NCBI RefSeq assembly: GCF_003063475.1
Contig: NZ_NESP01000001.1
Span: 1,984,001-2,048,000, forward strand
Direction of reading: 5' to 3'
Source: Limnohabitans curvus
GTDB taxonomy: Bacteria > Pseudomonadota > Gammaproteobacteria > Burkholderiales > Burkholderiaceae_C
DNA: 64,000 nt
Positions 26,105-35,993 of the stretch are shown here, one piece after another. How positions within the stretch are numbered: the first letter of the stretch is position 1; each line of letters opens with the position of its first letter. Under the pieces are notes generated by a model. It was not told the origin of the DNA, did not search any database, and saw only the letters and a program-made list of their open reading frames with translations. Position numbers and translations under genes: made by a program.

Positions 26105-27895
26105 CTATAGGCCTAGCCAGCGACTGAGCAGTTTGGGGTTGTCCTGCATGAGACGCCAGGTGCTATTGGCTTTGGCGTCAGGCAAAGCGAGGTTCAGACG
26201 CAGCAACTGGCGGTCGCGGCTGATCAGGGCGGTGACTTTTTTGGCCGCGCCTGCGTAAAGCAGCAAATCGTCGAGTTTTTTGAGGCGCCAAGCAGAGGGT
26301 GCTTTGCCCGCCACGTCCACGCCCAGCCACTCATCGCCCGGTGCAAAGCCAGCCTTGTGCGCTGCGCTGCCGTTGAGCACAGTTTTGATTTGCACGCTGT
26401 GGTCTTCCGCCACACGCAAGCCCAAGCGTTGGGCCAGCTGAGCGGGGTCGTGCTGCACCTTCACGCCGTGTGCGGCCAGCAGTTTTTCTAGCGGCAAGTC
26501 GCGTGTGCCGTGCACCCATGCTTTGAACTCGGTGTGCCACGAGCGGCCTGTGAGTTCTTTGAGCACCGCCAATACATCGGCTTCGCTCATCGGACCTTCG
26601 TGCTTGCCTGTGCAGCAACGCGCCCACAAGGCGCGCATCACATCGTCCAGCGACACGCTGTGGTTTTTCACGCCGTGCTGGCGCAGTGTGAGGTCTAGAC
26701 ACAAAGCGACCAGCGCGCCCTTGGTGTAGTAGCTCACGGTGAGGTTGGGGCTGTTGGCGTCTTGGCGGTAGTACTTGGTCCACGCTTCAAAGCTTGATTG
26801 CGCCACGCTGTGGACCTCGCGGCCCGGTGTTTGCAGCACTTGGTTGATGGTTTTGTTGAGCAGCTTCAAGTACTGCGCATCGTCAATCAGCCCTGCGCGG
26901 CGCAGCAGCAAATCGTCGTAGTAGCTGGTGAAGCCTTCAAAGAACCACAGCAGCTCGGTGTAGTTTTCTTGGCGGTAGTCGTAGCGCGCAAATTCGGCGG
27001 GGCGCAAGCGTTTCACGTTCCAGGTGTGGAAGTACTCGTGGCTGATGAGGCCCAAGAGCGTGGTGTAGCCCTCGCTTTGCTTGGCGTCGCTTGGTTTGTT
27101 GTCGTTGAGTCGCGGCAAGTCGGCACGGTTGCAAATGAGCGCCGTAGAGTTGCGGTGCTCCAAGCCTCCATAGCCGTCGGCCACGGCGTTGAGCATGAAC
27201 ACGTAGTGTGTGTGTGGCGTGGCCGAGCGTTTGTGGCCGTGCCAAAAACGAATGGCGGTTTCGCAAATCTTTTGTGTGTCGCGCAGCAAACGTTCGCCAT
27301 CAAACGTGGGCGTGGCGCCCGCCACCACAAAGCGGTGTTCGATGCCGCAGGCTTTGAAGCTGCCGCTCCAAAACGCACCCATTTCTACGGGGCAGTCCAC
27401 CAGTTCGTCGTAGTCGGCGGCCACATAGGTGCCAAAGCCTTGGCGGTCGGTTTTGACGGGCGTGAGGCCGGTGGCCACTTGCCATGTCTTGTGTGTGTTG
27501 AAAGAGTCAGCCACCAGTTCTAGCTGGTGGGGCACATCCGCTTGGCCTTCGACTTGCAAGCACAAGCTGGTGCCGTTGAAGAAGCCGCGTTGGGTGGTCA
27601 GCCAAGCGGTACGCACCGAGTCGTCATGCGCATGCACTTGGTAGTGCAGTGTGAGGGGTGTGTTGGCTTCGCAGCCGATCACCCACGTGGCTTTGTCGAG
27701 CTGTTGCACAGTCACGTTGCGCTTGCCTTGGCGTGCGCTGAGGCCGGTGATTTGCTTGGCAAATTCGCGCACCATGTAGCTGCCCGCAATCCACACCGGC
27801 AGCGACACGCGCTGGCCTGCGGTGGGTTGGGCGATGGTGAGTGTCACGCCATACAGGTGGGCGTGCAGGTCTGCGGCTTCGATGCGGTAGTGCAT
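26105..27895 (-). CDS. M61-family metallopeptidase (glycyl aminopeptidase type) with PDZ domain
   Basis: 596 residues from MHYRIEAADLHAHLYGVTLT; the longer open frame to 28249 overlaps the next gene and is not used. The beta-rich N-terminal domain is followed by the zinc motif in LISHEYFHTWNVKRLRP (HExxH) near residue 270 and the downstream WFFEGFTSYYDDLLLRRAGL with the third ligand Glu. The C-terminal part (about 470-560) looks like a PDZ domain (GSAAHKAGFAPGDEWLGVD). No signal peptide, so likely cytoplasmic peptide turnover. Stop of the neighbour DUF3429 gene is 2 bases before the ATG. Confidence 0.92.
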   Translation of the reverse strand: MHYRIEAADLHAHLYGVTLTIAQPTAGQRVSLPVWIAGSYMVREFAKQITGLSARQGKRNVTVQQLDKATWVIGCEANTPLTLHYQVHAHDDSVRTAWLTTQRGFFNGTSLCLQVEGQADVPHQLELVADSFNTHKTWQVATGLTPVKTDRQGFGTYVAADYDELVDCPVEMGAFWSGSFKACGIEHRFVVAGATPTFDGERLLRDTQKICETAIRFWHGHKRSATPHTHYVFMLNAVADGYGGLEHRNSTALICNRADLPRLNDNKPSDAKQSEGYTTLLGLISHEYFHTWNVKRLRPAEFARYDYRQENYTELLWFFEGFTSYYDDLLLRRAGLIDDAQYLKLLNKTINQVLQTPGREVHSVAQSSFEAWTKYYRQDANSPNLTVSYYTKGALVALCLDLTLRQHGVKNHSVSLDDVMRALWARCCTGKHEGPMSEADVLAVLKELTGRSWHTEFKAWVHGTRDLPLEKLLAAHGVKVQHDPAQLAQRLGLRVAEDHSVQIKTVLNGSAAHKAGFAPGDEWLGVDVAGKAPSAWRLKKLDDLLLYAGAAKKVTALISRDRQLLRLNLALPDAKANSTWRLMQDNPKLLSRWLGL

Positions 27896-27897
27896 TT

Positions 27898-28350
27898 TTA
27901 AGTCGCTGCCGCGCCGAGCAAGCAGGCCAAGGTGGACACCACGGTCAGGCGAAAGCGCATGGTCATCCAATCGCGCAAGCCCGCTTCGGGCCAAGTTTTG
28001 CGATCGACCAAATAGCAAGCCACCAGCAGCACGGCCAACAAAGGCAAGCCCGCGTAGGCCGGCATCATGACCGCGATCCACGACACCAGCGAAGGGACCA
28101 CGCCCCACACCATGTGCAGCTTGCGTTGCGGTGCGTTGTGACGCAGACCAATGCCCCAATGGATACCGCCTAAAAAGGAGGCAATGGTGGCGCCATACGC
28201 GCTGAGCGCAATCGCCACAAAGGGGTGCGCTTCGGGGGTGACGATCCACATGAAAAAGGCGAGCACCACAAACGGAATCAGGCCTGCGTAGCCCAAGCGT
28301 TCAATAAATTGACCTGCATTGCTGTCAGGGGTGATGGGGGAATGAACCAT
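27898..28350 (-). CDS. DUF3429 integral membrane protein
   Basis: 150 residues with about four to five membrane segments. Family-like stretch: IERLGYAGLIPFVVLAFFMW, SAYGATIASFLGGIHWGIGL and GVVPSLVSWIAVMMP. No catalytic motif. Located between dsbC and the M61 peptidase with almost no spacing to the latter, so it may share a transcript with it. Function unknown. Confidence 0.8.
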   Translation of the reverse strand: MVHSPITPDSNAGQFIERLGYAGLIPFVVLAFFMWIVTPEAHPFVAIALSAYGATIASFLGGIHWGIGLRHNAPQRKLHMVWGVVPSLVSWIAVMMPAYAGLPLLAVLLVACYLVDRKTWPEAGLRDWMTMRFRLTVVSTLACLLGAAAT

Positions 28351-28364
28351 GGTGATGTACTCGT

Positions 28365-29090
28365 TTATTTGGTGGCGTCAGCTAGCAGTTTTTCAATTTG
28401 CGTGCTGTTGATGGCACCTGGCACGCGTGTGCCGTCTTGCGCCACCAGCGTGGGTGTGCCGGTGATTTTGTATTTGCGGCCAAAGTCCAAATTGCGGTCA
28501 ATCGCCGCGGTGTTGCACTGCGCGGCGGCAGGTGCCATGTCTTTTTGCATGAGGTTGACCCATGCGGCGGCTGGGTCTTTGGCGCACCACACGTTGCGTG
28601 ATTTTTCGACAGAGCCGGGGCCCAGCACGGGCATCAAAAACAAATACACCGTCACGTTGTCAATTTTGGCCAAGTCGCGCTCGAAGCGTTTGCAGTAACC
28701 GCAGTTGGGGTCTTCAAACACGGCGAGCTTGCGTTTGCCGTTGCCGTGGACGATGGTGATGGCGTCTTTCAGTGGCAGGGCGTTGAAGTCGACCGCGCTC
28801 AGTTTGGCTTCGCGTTCTTCGGTCAGGTTGCGTTTGCTTTTGGTGTCAATCAAGTTGCCTTGAATGAGGAAGTTGCCTTGGGCGTCGCTGTAATAAATCT
28901 CGTTGGTGCTCAGGCGCAACTCGTAAATGCCTGCCAATGGGGTGGGCGTGATTTCTTCAATCTTGGGAATTTGTGGAATGCGCTCGCTCAGGTTTTTGCG
29001 AATGGTGGCTTCGTGGCCTTGGGCCCAAACACTGGTGATGCTCAGCGCAAGCAATGCAGCGGCAGAGAGTTGGCGAAAGGTGCGTTGCAT
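28365..29090 (-). CDS. dsbC: Periplasmic disulfide isomerase DsbC
   Basis: 241 residues from MQRTFRQLSAAALLALSITS, a signal peptide ending at VWAQG. The N-terminal dimerisation domain is followed by a thioredoxin fold with FEDPNCGYCKRFERDLAKID, giving the CGYC active site, and the cis-Pro loop in TGTPTLVAQDG. It shuffles wrong disulfides in exported proteins and needs DsbD for reduction (not in this window). Length normal. Upstream ATG at 29156 would only add a non-signal extension. Confidence 0.94.
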   Translation of the reverse strand: MQRTFRQLSAAALLALSITSVWAQGHEATIRKNLSERIPQIPKIEEITPTPLAGIYELRLSTNEIYYSDAQGNFLIQGNLIDTKSKRNLTEEREAKLSAVDFNALPLKDAITIVHGNGKRKLAVFEDPNCGYCKRFERDLAKIDNVTVYLFLMPVLGPGSVEKSRNVWCAKDPAAAWVNLMQKDMAPAAAQCNTAAIDRNLDFGRKYKITGTPTLVAQDGTRVPGAINSTQIEKLLADATK

Positions 29091-29128
29091 GTGTGCGTTG
29101 CCTCGTGTGGGTGAAAAGGGGCGGGCGG

Positions 29129-30250
29129 TTAGCCCATGGCTTGGTGCATGGCCCAAGCTTTGACGGTGGCCAGGCTGTTAAAGCCATTCATGCCCCAGTT
29201 GCGCAGCGCTTGCACGCCGGGGTTGGGGTGGGCAAACAAGCGTTGCAAGCCATCGCACGCCACCCAAGTGGGCACCATGTCGGCTTTGCGGGCACGCTCG
29301 TAGCGGCGCATGAAGTAACGGTCGCCCACGCTGCGCCAGTAGTCTTTGGCCTCGCGGGCTTTCAGCACATTCGCCAGCTCGGCCACATCGGCCAAGCCGA
29401 GGTTGAGGCCCAAGCCAGCCAGCGGGTGAATGTTGTGGGCTGCATCGCCTGCCAATGCCCAAGCGCTGCCGTCTGCAAAGCTGCCGGTCCAGCGATCGGC
29501 ACAGGCCAACTGCAAGGGCCACATGGCGCGTTCGCTGGTGAGCGCGATTTGGCCCAGCACGCCGTTGCTGGCGTGTTCAAGTTCAATGCCAAAAGCTTCG
29601 GGGCTCAGCGCCAACATGTCTTTGGCGCGTTCGGGTGGCAGCGACCACACCAAGCTGGCCGTGTCGCCCTGCGCACCGCCCAAAGGCAGCAACGCCAAAA
29701 TTTCTAATCCGTGTACGCCTTGGGTGAACCACTGCAGCGCTTGTTGGCGGTGCGGCGTGCTGCAACGCACGCGGGCGGCCACGGCGTGTTGTTGGTAAGG
29801 CAATACCTCAAAGTTCACGCCCAGCTCAGCGCGGGTGGCGCTGGCGCGGCCTTCGCACACCACGGTCAAAGCAGCGGGTTCGGGGGCGGTGAGCGGGGTA
29901 ATTTCGGCTTGGTAACGCACGGCTTCGGCCAGTTGGGCTTCGAGCACGGGCACGTCCACGATCCAAGTCAGGCCTTCGGGCGTGGGGCTTTCAAAGTGGG
30001 TAAAGCCGCCATCGTCGCCCCACACACGCATGTGCTGCACGGGGGTGGCGTGCATGGCGTCGGGCCAGCAGCGCAAACCAGACAGCAAGTCACGAGAAGC
30101 GCTGTTGAGTGAGTAAGCCCTAACGTCTTGCGTGGTTTTGGGGGCTGAGGTGACCAATCCCACGCGTAGTTTTTGGCGTGCGAGCAGCAGGGCCAAGGTG
30201 CGTCCCACCATGCCATCGCCGCGAATACAAACGTCCAGTTTTTGAGCCAT
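29129..30250 (-). CDS. FAD-dependent aromatic monooxygenase, UbiH/UbiF-like
   Basis: 373 residues from MAQKLDVCIRGDGMVGRTLA; the longer open frame to 31156 covers the opposite-strand MOSC gene and is rejected. FAD motifs: GDGMVGRTLALLLA (GxGxxG), and GDAAHNIHPLAGLGLNLGLA near residue 275, the GD motif typical of ubiquinone hydroxylases. It probably adds a hydroxyl in ubiquinone synthesis; a catabolic flavin hydroxylase is less likely. Immediately upstream of dsbC on the same strand, an order common in Comamonadaceae. Confidence 0.9.
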   Translation of the reverse strand: MAQKLDVCIRGDGMVGRTLALLLARQKLRVGLVTSAPKTTQDVRAYSLNSASRDLLSGLRCWPDAMHATPVQHMRVWGDDGGFTHFESPTPEGLTWIVDVPVLEAQLAEAVRYQAEITPLTAPEPAALTVVCEGRASATRAELGVNFEVLPYQQHAVAARVRCSTPHRQQALQWFTQGVHGLEILALLPLGGAQGDTASLVWSLPPERAKDMLALSPEAFGIELEHASNGVLGQIALTSERAMWPLQLACADRWTGSFADGSAWALAGDAAHNIHPLAGLGLNLGLADVAELANVLKAREAKDYWRSVGDRYFMRRYERARKADMVPTWVACDGLQRLFAHPNPGVQALRNWGMNGFNSLATVKAWAMHQAMG

Positions 30251-30283
30251 GAAGTCGATTGTAGGAGGGCGGCACAATGCCGT

Positions 30284-31183
30284 ATGACCTCTGTTGAATT
30301 TGAAGCACGCATTGCCGCCTTGTGGGTGTTTCCCATCAAGTCGTGCGCAGGTATTTCGGTGACGCAGGCGGTGCTCACCCCCACTGGGCTGGTCCACGAC
30401 CGCGCATGGATGGTGGTGGACGCCGAGGGCGAGATGCTGACCCAGCGCGAACTGCCGCGCATGGCGTTGGTTCAGCCAGAGCTGGTGCATTCTGGGACGG
30501 GCGTGACCGAGCTGGTGTTGCACGCCAGCGGCATGGTGGCTTTGCATTTGCCAACTGTGAGCGTGCAAGGTGCCAGCCCACAAGCGCGCCCCACCACCGT
30601 TCGCGTGTGGGATGACGCGGTGCCCGCGTTCGACATGGGCACTGCTGCCAGCGCATGGTTGACGGAGTTTTTGGGTGAAAGCCTGGGGCCGCTGCGCTTG
30701 GTGCGTTTTGATGAACGCCACAAACGCGTGGCCAGCCGCAAGTGGGCCCAAGGCGTCGAAGCCCTGAACCAATTCAGTGATGGATTTCCGGTGCTCGTTG
30801 CCAGCACTGCCTCGCTGGATGAACTCAACACACGCTTGGCCCAGCAAGGGGTGGACGCTGTGGATATGCGACGTTTTCGTGCCAACTTGGTGTTGTCGGG
30901 CGTACATGCCCATGACGAAGACCGCGTGGGCGTGATGACCCTCGACACCGACACAGGCCCCGTGCAACTGCACCCCGTCAAGCCCTGTCCCCGTTGCCCC
31001 ATTCCTAACATTGACCCCGACACGGGCACTTCGGCCCCTGTTGTCAGCGACACCTTGCAGATATACCGCCAAGACGCGCGGGTCAACGGTGCTGTCACCT
31101 TTGGCATGAACACCATCCCGCTCAGTGGCGTTGGACAAACCTTGCGCGTGGGGCAAGTGGTGTCAGCGCCCTGGTCGTTTTAA
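30284..31183 (+). CDS. MOSC-domain protein with N-terminal beta-barrel
   Basis: 299 residues from MTSVEFEARIAALWVFPIKS. The MOSC N-terminal barrel is visible in WVFPIKSCAGISV, LTPTGLVHDRAWMVVD, and the MOSC core in FPVLVASTASLDELN, MRRFRANLVLSG, and a C-terminal VKPCPRCPIPNID, which contains the conserved Cys. MOSC proteins are molybdenum-cofactor sulfur carriers or cofactor-dependent reductases (mARC/YcbX type). An iron-sulfur extension is not present. The window holds two molybdenum hydroxylase sets, so a role in cofactor handling is possible. Confidence 0.9.
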   Translation: MTSVEFEARIAALWVFPIKSCAGISVTQAVLTPTGLVHDRAWMVVDAEGEMLTQRELPRMALVQPELVHSGTGVTELVLHASGMVALHLPTVSVQGASPQARPTTVRVWDDAVPAFDMGTAASAWLTEFLGESLGPLRLVRFDERHKRVASRKWAQGVEALNQFSDGFPVLVASTASLDELNTRLAQQGVDAVDMRRFRANLVLSGVHAHDEDRVGVMTLDTDTGPVQLHPVKPCPRCPIPNIDPDTGTSAPVVSDTLQIYRQDARVNGAVTFGMNTIPLSGVGQTLRVGQVVSAPWSF

Positions 31184-31195
31184 AGCCAAGGCTGG

Positions 31196-31576
31196 TTATT
31201 TGCTGGGCACGGGTCTGACGATTTCGCGCAACATGCCGCCTTCGCGCACGCTGCCTTCTGTGCGGCCTTCACCTCGCATGCGCGCTTCACATGCGGCACG
31301 TTCGTCGCCCGCATGCGCGTCGCATCGCTGCGATTGGTTGCGTTGCACCGCCGAGGCCGGTGCCTCGTCGAGCTTGTTGCGTTTGGCTTCTGCCAAGGCA
31401 TTGCGGGCTTCTAAGCGACAGGTCTTCAATTCTTCTGCGGACGTCAGGCGGGCGCATTCGGCCATTTCTTCTTTGTAGCGCGCTTGTGCCTCGGCCAGCG
31501 TGTCAGCCTGTGCAGTGAATGAACCCAGGGCGAGCAATAGGCTGGTCAAGCCAAGCCAGCGTGAGGTGTGTGTCAT
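31196..31576 (-). CDS. Small exported protein of unknown function
   Basis: 126 residues. A signal peptide (residues about 1-24, LGSFTAQADT cleavage zone) is followed by an Ala/Glu-rich helical region (LAEAQARYKEEMAECARLTS, KTCRLEARNALAEAKR), and a Cys pair (RCDAHAGDERAACEAR) that could form a disulfide. The C terminus is basic. No recognisable domain; probably periplasmic. It faces ychF across a 139-base gap and converges with the MOSC gene. Confidence 0.65.
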   Translation of the reverse strand: MTHTSRWLGLTSLLLALGSFTAQADTLAEAQARYKEEMAECARLTSAEELKTCRLEARNALAEAKRNKLDEAPASAVQRNQSQRCDAHAGDERAACEARMRGEGRTEGSVREGGMLREIVRPVPSK

Positions 31577-31715
31577 AGCCGTGTTTCCTTTTTGATTTCA
31601 AGGCGTAGGTTACCGAATGTGCGGCAAAACATCTGTGCGGTGCATCGCAGAGTGACAGCCGGGTCCTGCCGTTTGAGGGCTTAGTACAATCTGAGGCAGT
31701 TACAAGGATATTTTT

Positions 31716-32807
31716 ATGAGTTTGAAATGCGGCATCGTGGGCTTGCCCAACGTTGGCAAATCCACCCTGTTCAACGCCCTGACCAAAGCGGGCATCGCTG
31801 CGGAAAACTATCCGTTTTGCACCATTGAGCCCAACACCGGCGTGGTCGAAGTGCCGGACCCTCGTTTGCAGCAGTTGGCCGAGATCATCACGCCCGAGCG
31901 CATCGTGCCGGCGATTGTGGAATTTGTGGACATCGCTGGCCTCGTGGCTGGCGCCAGCACAGGCGAAGGCTTGGGCAACAAGTTTTTGGCTCACATCCGC
32001 GAAACCGACGCCATCGTCAACGTGGTGCGCTGCTTTGAAGACGACAACGTGATCCACGTCGCCAACAAGGTGGACCCGATTGCCGACATCGAAGTCATCC
32101 AGACCGAGCTGTGCTTGGCCGACTTGGCGGCCGTCGAAAAAGCGATTCACCGCGTGAGCAAAATCGCCCGCTCCGGCGACAAAGAAGCCGTCAAGCAAAT
32201 GGCCATTCTCGAAAAGTGCCAAACCGCGCTCAACGACACCAAGCCCGTGCGCACCATCGACTTCAGCAAAGAAGAGCTGGTCGAACTCAAGCAGTTCTTC
32301 TTCATCACCGCCAAGCCCGCCATGTTTGTGGCCAACGTGTCCGAAGACGGCTTTGAGAACAACCCCTTCTTAGACCGCCTCAAGGCCTTTGCCCAAGCGC
32401 AAAACGCGCCCGTGGTGGCCATCTGCGCCAAGATCGAAGCCGAGTTGTCTGAGATGGAAGATGCGGACCGCTTGGAGTTCCTCAAAGAACTCGGCCAAGA
32501 CGAGCCAGGCCTGAACCGCTTGATTCGCTCTGCGTACACGCTCTTAGGCCTGCAAACCTATTTCACCGCTGGTGTGAAAGAAGTGCGCGCATGGACCATC
32601 CACGTGGGCGACACCGGCCCACAAGCCGCTGGCGTGATCCACACCGATTTCGAAAAGGGCTATATCCGCGCCCAGACCATCGCGTTTGACGACTTCATCG
32701 CCTTCAAAGGCGAACAAGGCGCCAAAGACGCAGGCAAGATGCGCGCCGAAGGCAAGGAATACGTGGTGAAAGACGGCGATGTGATGAACTTTTTGTTCAG
32801 CTCTTAA
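31716..32807 (+). CDS. ychF: Ribosome-associated GTPase/ATPase YchF
   Basis: 363 residues, the conserved Obg-family length. Motifs: [20 protein letters not shown] (G1), [10 protein letters not shown] (G2), [20 protein letters not shown] (G3), and NVSED in place of NKxD, the change that makes YchF favour ATP. The TGS domain is at the C terminus ([20 protein letters not shown]). Binds ribosomes and is linked to stress responses. Followed by a strong terminator. Confidence 0.97.
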   Translation: MSLKCGIVGLPNVGKSTLFNALTKAGIAAENYPFCTIEPNTGVVEVPDPRLQQLAEIITPERIVPAIVEFVDIAGLVAGASTGEGLGNKFLAHIRETDAIVNVVRCFEDDNVIHVANKVDPIADIEVIQTELCLADLAAVEKAIHRVSKIARSGDKEAVKQMAILEKCQTALNDTKPVRTIDFSKEELVELKQFFFITAKPAMFVANVSEDGFENNPFLDRLKAFAQAQNAPVVAICAKIEAELSEMEDADRLEFLKELGQDEPGLNRLIRSAYTLLGLQTYFTAGVKEVRAWTIHVGDTGPQAAGVIHTDFEKGYIRAQTIAFDDFIAFKGEQGAKDAGKMRAEGKEYVVKDGDVMNFLFSS

Positions 32808-32824
32808 GCCCACAGCGTCCCATG

Positions 32825-32851
32825 AAAAAGCCCTCCGAAGAGGGCTTTTTT
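32825..32851 (+). terminator. Rho-independent terminator after ychF
   Basis: AAAAAGCCCTC-CGAA-GAGGGCTTTTTTT: an 11-bp stem with a stable CGAA tetraloop and a long T-run, between the convergent ychF and accD genes; the A-run upstream lets it act on the minus strand also. Confidence 0.92.
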
Positions 32852-32872
32852 TATGCAAGGCCGTGACTGAAA

Positions 32873-33745
32873 TTAAGCCACAGCATCCGCTGGCTGGCGC
32901 TGCAACATGGCCAGTGTGCTGGCAATGGTTTTACGCAGTTCGCGGCGGTCGCAAATCATGTCGATGGCGCCTTTTTGCTGCAAGAACTCGGCGCGTTGGA
33001 AGCCTGCGGGCAAGGTCACGCGCACGGTGTTTTCAATCACGCGAGGACCGGCAAAGCCAATCAGGGCATTGGGTTCGGCGATGACCACGTCACCCACAAA
33101 CGCGAAGCCGGCTGACACGCCACCCATGGTGGGGTCGGTCAACACAGCGATGTATGGCAAACCTTTTTTGGCCAAGCGGGTGAGCGAGGCGTTGGTCTTG
33201 GCCATTTGCATGAGCGAGAGCAAGCCCTCTTGCATGCGCGCGCCACCGGTGGCGGTGAAACAAATGAACGGTACTTTTTGTTCGATGGCGGTGTGCACGC
33301 CGCGCACAAAGCGCTCGCCCACGACCGAGCCCATCGAGCCGCCCATGAAGTCGAATTCAAAGCAGGCCACGACCACATTGATGTTGTGCACCGCACCGCC
33401 CATGACCACCAAGGCGTCTGTTTCGCCTGTGTTTTGCATGGCTTCTTTGAGGCGCTCGGGGTATTTGCGGCTGTCCTTGAATTTCAAGGCGTCCACAGGC
33501 AGCACTTCTTGACCGATTTCGTAGCGGCCTTCGGCGTCCAGGAACATGTCCAAACGGTCGCGCGCGCTGGTGCGGTGGTGGTGGCTGCAGGTGGGGCAGA
33601 CGTTTTGGTTGGCTTGCAAGTCGCTCTTGTAGAGCACGGTCTCACAGCTGGGGCACTTCACCCACACGCCTTCGGGCACGCTGCGGCGCTCAGAGGGTTC
33701 TGTGTGTTGAATTTTTGGGGGAAGCAGTTTTTCGAGCCAACTCAT
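32873..33745 (-). CDS. accD: Acetyl-CoA carboxylase carboxyltransferase subunit beta
   Basis: 290 residues from [12 protein letters not shown]. The zinc ribbon is clear, CPSC near residue 30 and CPTC near 50, followed by the carboxyltransferase fold ([47 protein letters not shown]). With AccA it transfers CO2 from biotin to acetyl-CoA, the first step of fatty acid synthesis. The upstream extension to 33922 is an artefact of the open frame. Order trpA-accD is usual in proteobacteria. Confidence 0.97.
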   Translation of the reverse strand: MSWLEKLLPPKIQHTEPSERRSVPEGVWVKCPSCETVLYKSDLQANQNVCPTCSHHHRTSARDRLDMFLDAEGRYEIGQEVLPVDALKFKDSRKYPERLKEAMQNTGETDALVVMGGAVHNINVVVACFEFDFMGGSMGSVVGERFVRGVHTAIEQKVPFICFTATGGARMQEGLLSLMQMAKTNASLTRLAKKGLPYIAVLTDPTMGGVSAGFAFVGDVVIAEPNALIGFAGPRVIENTVRVTLPAGFQRAEFLQQKGAIDMICDRRELRKTIASTLAMLQRQPADAVA

Positions 33746-33818
33746 GGTGAGCCTTTCGTCAGTTCTTTTGGAATGGATTGATTTTAACGGGCGGGGTAGG
33801 TATCGTTTTGAGAGACGT

Positions 33819-34628
33819 TCAAGCGTCCAAAGCCTGGCGAATGCCCGCCAAAAATGCGTGCGCAGCAGCCACTTCTTGGCCTGCTGGCGCGGCTTCAAGC
33901 AGCTGGATGATGCGGCTGCCAATCACCACGGCATCGGCCACGCGGCCCACGGCTTTGGCGGTGGCGGCATCGCGAATGCCAAAGCCCACACCCACGGGGA
34001 TGTGCACATGCTGGCGAATGCGCGGCAGCATGGCTTCGACGGCGTCGGTGTCGAGGTTGCCAGCGCCGGTCACGCCTTTGAGCGAGACGTAATACACATA
34101 GCCGCTGGCAATGCGCGCCACTTGTTCCATGCGCTTGTCGGTGCTGGTGGGCGCGAGCAAGAAGATCAGGTCCATGCTGTGGGCGCGCAGCGTAGCAGCG
34201 AACTCTTCGCATTCTTCCGGTGGGTAGTCGACGATGAGCACGCCGTCCACGCCTGCAGCAGACGCGTCTTTGACGAACGAATCTGCGCCGTGCTTGAGGT
34301 TGTAGCACTCCACGGGGTTGGCGTAGCCCATCAGCACCACGGGGGTGGTGGTGTTGGTTTGGCGGAACTCACGCACCATGTCCAGCACTTGGGTGGTGCC
34401 AATGCCAAAACGCAGCGCGGCTTCGCCTGCTTTTTGAATCACAGCACCATCGGCCATGGGGTCGCTAAAGGGAACGCCCAGTTCGATGATGTCAGCGCCT
34501 GCATCCACCATGCCGTGCATGAGGGCGGGCGTGATGTTGGCTTGTGGGAAACCTGCCATCACGTAGGGGATGAGGGCTTTGCGGCCTTGGGCCTTGAGGG
34601 CGGCGAGGGTGGCGTCAATACGGCTCAT
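33819..34628 (-). CDS. trpA: Tryptophan synthase alpha subunit
   Basis: 269 residues from [16 protein letters not shown]. Catalytic residues: the Glu in [12 protein letters not shown] (near 49) and Asp in the later [13 protein letters not shown] (near 130); GVTGAG and [12 protein letters not shown] phosphate-binding loops follow. It cleaves indole-glycerol phosphate to indole, which passes to TrpB. TrpB ends 8 bases upstream, typical of the trpFBA cluster. Confidence 0.97.
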   Translation of the reverse strand: MSRIDATLAALKAQGRKALIPYVMAGFPQANITPALMHGMVDAGADIIELGVPFSDPMADGAVIQKAGEAALRFGIGTTQVLDMVREFRQTNTTTPVVLMGYANPVECYNLKHGADSFVKDASAAGVDGVLIVDYPPEECEEFAATLRAHSMDLIFLLAPTSTDKRMEQVARIASGYVYYVSLKGVTGAGNLDTDAVEAMLPRIRQHVHIPVGVGFGIRDAATAKAVGRVADAVVIGSRIIQLLEAAPAGQEVAAAHAFLAGIRQALDA

Positions 34629-34636
34629 GGTGCGGT

Positions 34637-35926
34637 TCACTTCACAAATTTCATGGTTTGTTCTGTCGGGCCGCCTTTGACCGATTGGCCTTGGCAGCTG
34701 GGGCGGCAGAAGAAGTCTGCGTTGCTCAGGTCGGCCACGGTGCCAATGTCTTTGTCGCCACGGCCTGAGAGGTTGACCAAGATGGATTGCTCGGGCTTCA
34801 TGGTCTTGGCCAGTTTCATGGCGTAGGCCACGGCATGGCTTGATTCCAGCGCAGGGATGATGCCCTCGGTGCGGCACAGGTAGTGGAAGGCTTCTAACGC
34901 TTCTTTGTCGGTGATGCCCACATACTCAGCGCGACCAATGTCTTTAAGAAACGCGTGCTCGGGGCCCACGCCGGGGTAGTCGAGGCCAGCGCTCACGCTG
35001 TGCGTTTCGGTGATTTGGCCGTTCTCGTCTTGCAAGATGTAAGTGCGGTTGCCGTGCAACACGCCGGGCGCGCCCAGCTGCAACGAGCACGAGTGACGGT
35101 CGGTGTCCATGCCTTCGCCAGCGGCCTCCACGCCAATGAGGCGTGTGTTGGCGTGGTCGATGTAGGGGTAGAAGATGCCCATGGCATTGCTGCCGCCGCC
35201 CACGCAGGCAACCACGGCATCGGGTTGTTGTTCCGCCATCTTGAGGCTCTTGAACATCTCCGGCATTTGCGTGAGGCACTCTTCGCCAATCACGCTTTGG
35301 AAGTCGCGCACCATCATCGGGTAGGGGTGAGGCCCCGCCACCGTGCCGATGATGTAGAAGGTGTTGTCCACGTTGGCCACCCAGTCGCGCATGGCTTCGT
35401 TCAGTGCATCTTTGAGGGTGCGGCTGCCGCTCTCCACGGGCACCACAGTGGCGCCCAAGAGCTTCATGCGGTACACGTTGGGGCTTTGACGTTTGACGTC
35501 TTCAGCACCCATGTAGACCACGCATTCCAAACCGTAGCGGGCGCAAATGGTGGCGGTGGCCACGCCGTGTTGGCCTGCGCCTGTTTCGGCAATCACGCGG
35601 GGCTTGCCCATGCGCTTGGCGAGCATGGCTTGGCCGATGGTGTTGTTGATCTTGTGAGCGCCGGTGTGGTTCAGGTCTTCACGCTTCAAGAAGATTTGCG
35701 CACCACCCATTTCGCGGCTCATGCGGGCTGCGTGGTAGATGGGCGAAGGGCGGCCTACGAAGTGGGCCAGCTCTGACTTGAACTCAGCGATGAATTCGGG
35801 GTCGTGCTGGTATTTGGCGTAGGCCTCTTTCAGCTCTTCGATGGCGTGGGTCAGCGTTTCGCTGATGAAGCTGCCGCCGTAAATGCCAAAGTGGCCTTTG
35901 GCGTCGGGTTGTTGGTAGTTCGACAT
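34637..35926 (-). CDS. trpB: Tryptophan synthase beta subunit
   Basis: 429 residues. PLP lysine in [18 protein letters not shown] near 93, phosphate-binding GGGSNAMG near 240, and LNHTGAHK before. Joins indole and serine to tryptophan in complex with TrpA. The C-terminal end ([11 protein letters not shown]) is about 25 residues longer than the usual conserved end; harmless. Part of the trpF-trpB-trpA-accD block. Confidence 0.97.
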   Translation of the reverse strand: MSNYQQPDAKGHFGIYGGSFISETLTHAIEELKEAYAKYQHDPEFIAEFKSELAHFVGRPSPIYHAARMSREMGGAQIFLKREDLNHTGAHKINNTIGQAMLAKRMGKPRVIAETGAGQHGVATATICARYGLECVVYMGAEDVKRQSPNVYRMKLLGATVVPVESGSRTLKDALNEAMRDWVANVDNTFYIIGTVAGPHPYPMMVRDFQSVIGEECLTQMPEMFKSLKMAEQQPDAVVACVGGGSNAMGIFYPYIDHANTRLIGVEAAGEGMDTDRHSCSLQLGAPGVLHGNRTYILQDENGQITETHSVSAGLDYPGVGPEHAFLKDIGRAEYVGITDKEALEAFHYLCRTEGIIPALESSHAVAYAMKLAKTMKPEQSILVNLSGRGDKDIGTVADLSNADFFCRPSCQGQSVKGGPTEQTMKFVK

Positions 35927-35993
35927 AGATAGCCTACAAAAATTGCCTTGGGGCTTACGCGCCCAAGTGCTTCAAACAAAACAGGAGGAGTGC

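Noticed and set aside
26105..28249. Extended start for the M61 peptidase
   Set aside because: The extra 118 codons overlap the DUF3429 gene in another frame; the family start is at 27895.
29129..31156. A 675-codon open frame covering the UbiH-like gene and the region opposite the MOSC gene
   Set aside because: Only the part from 30250 has family motifs; the N-terminal 300 codons are antisense to a well-supported MOSC gene and look like composition-driven readthrough.
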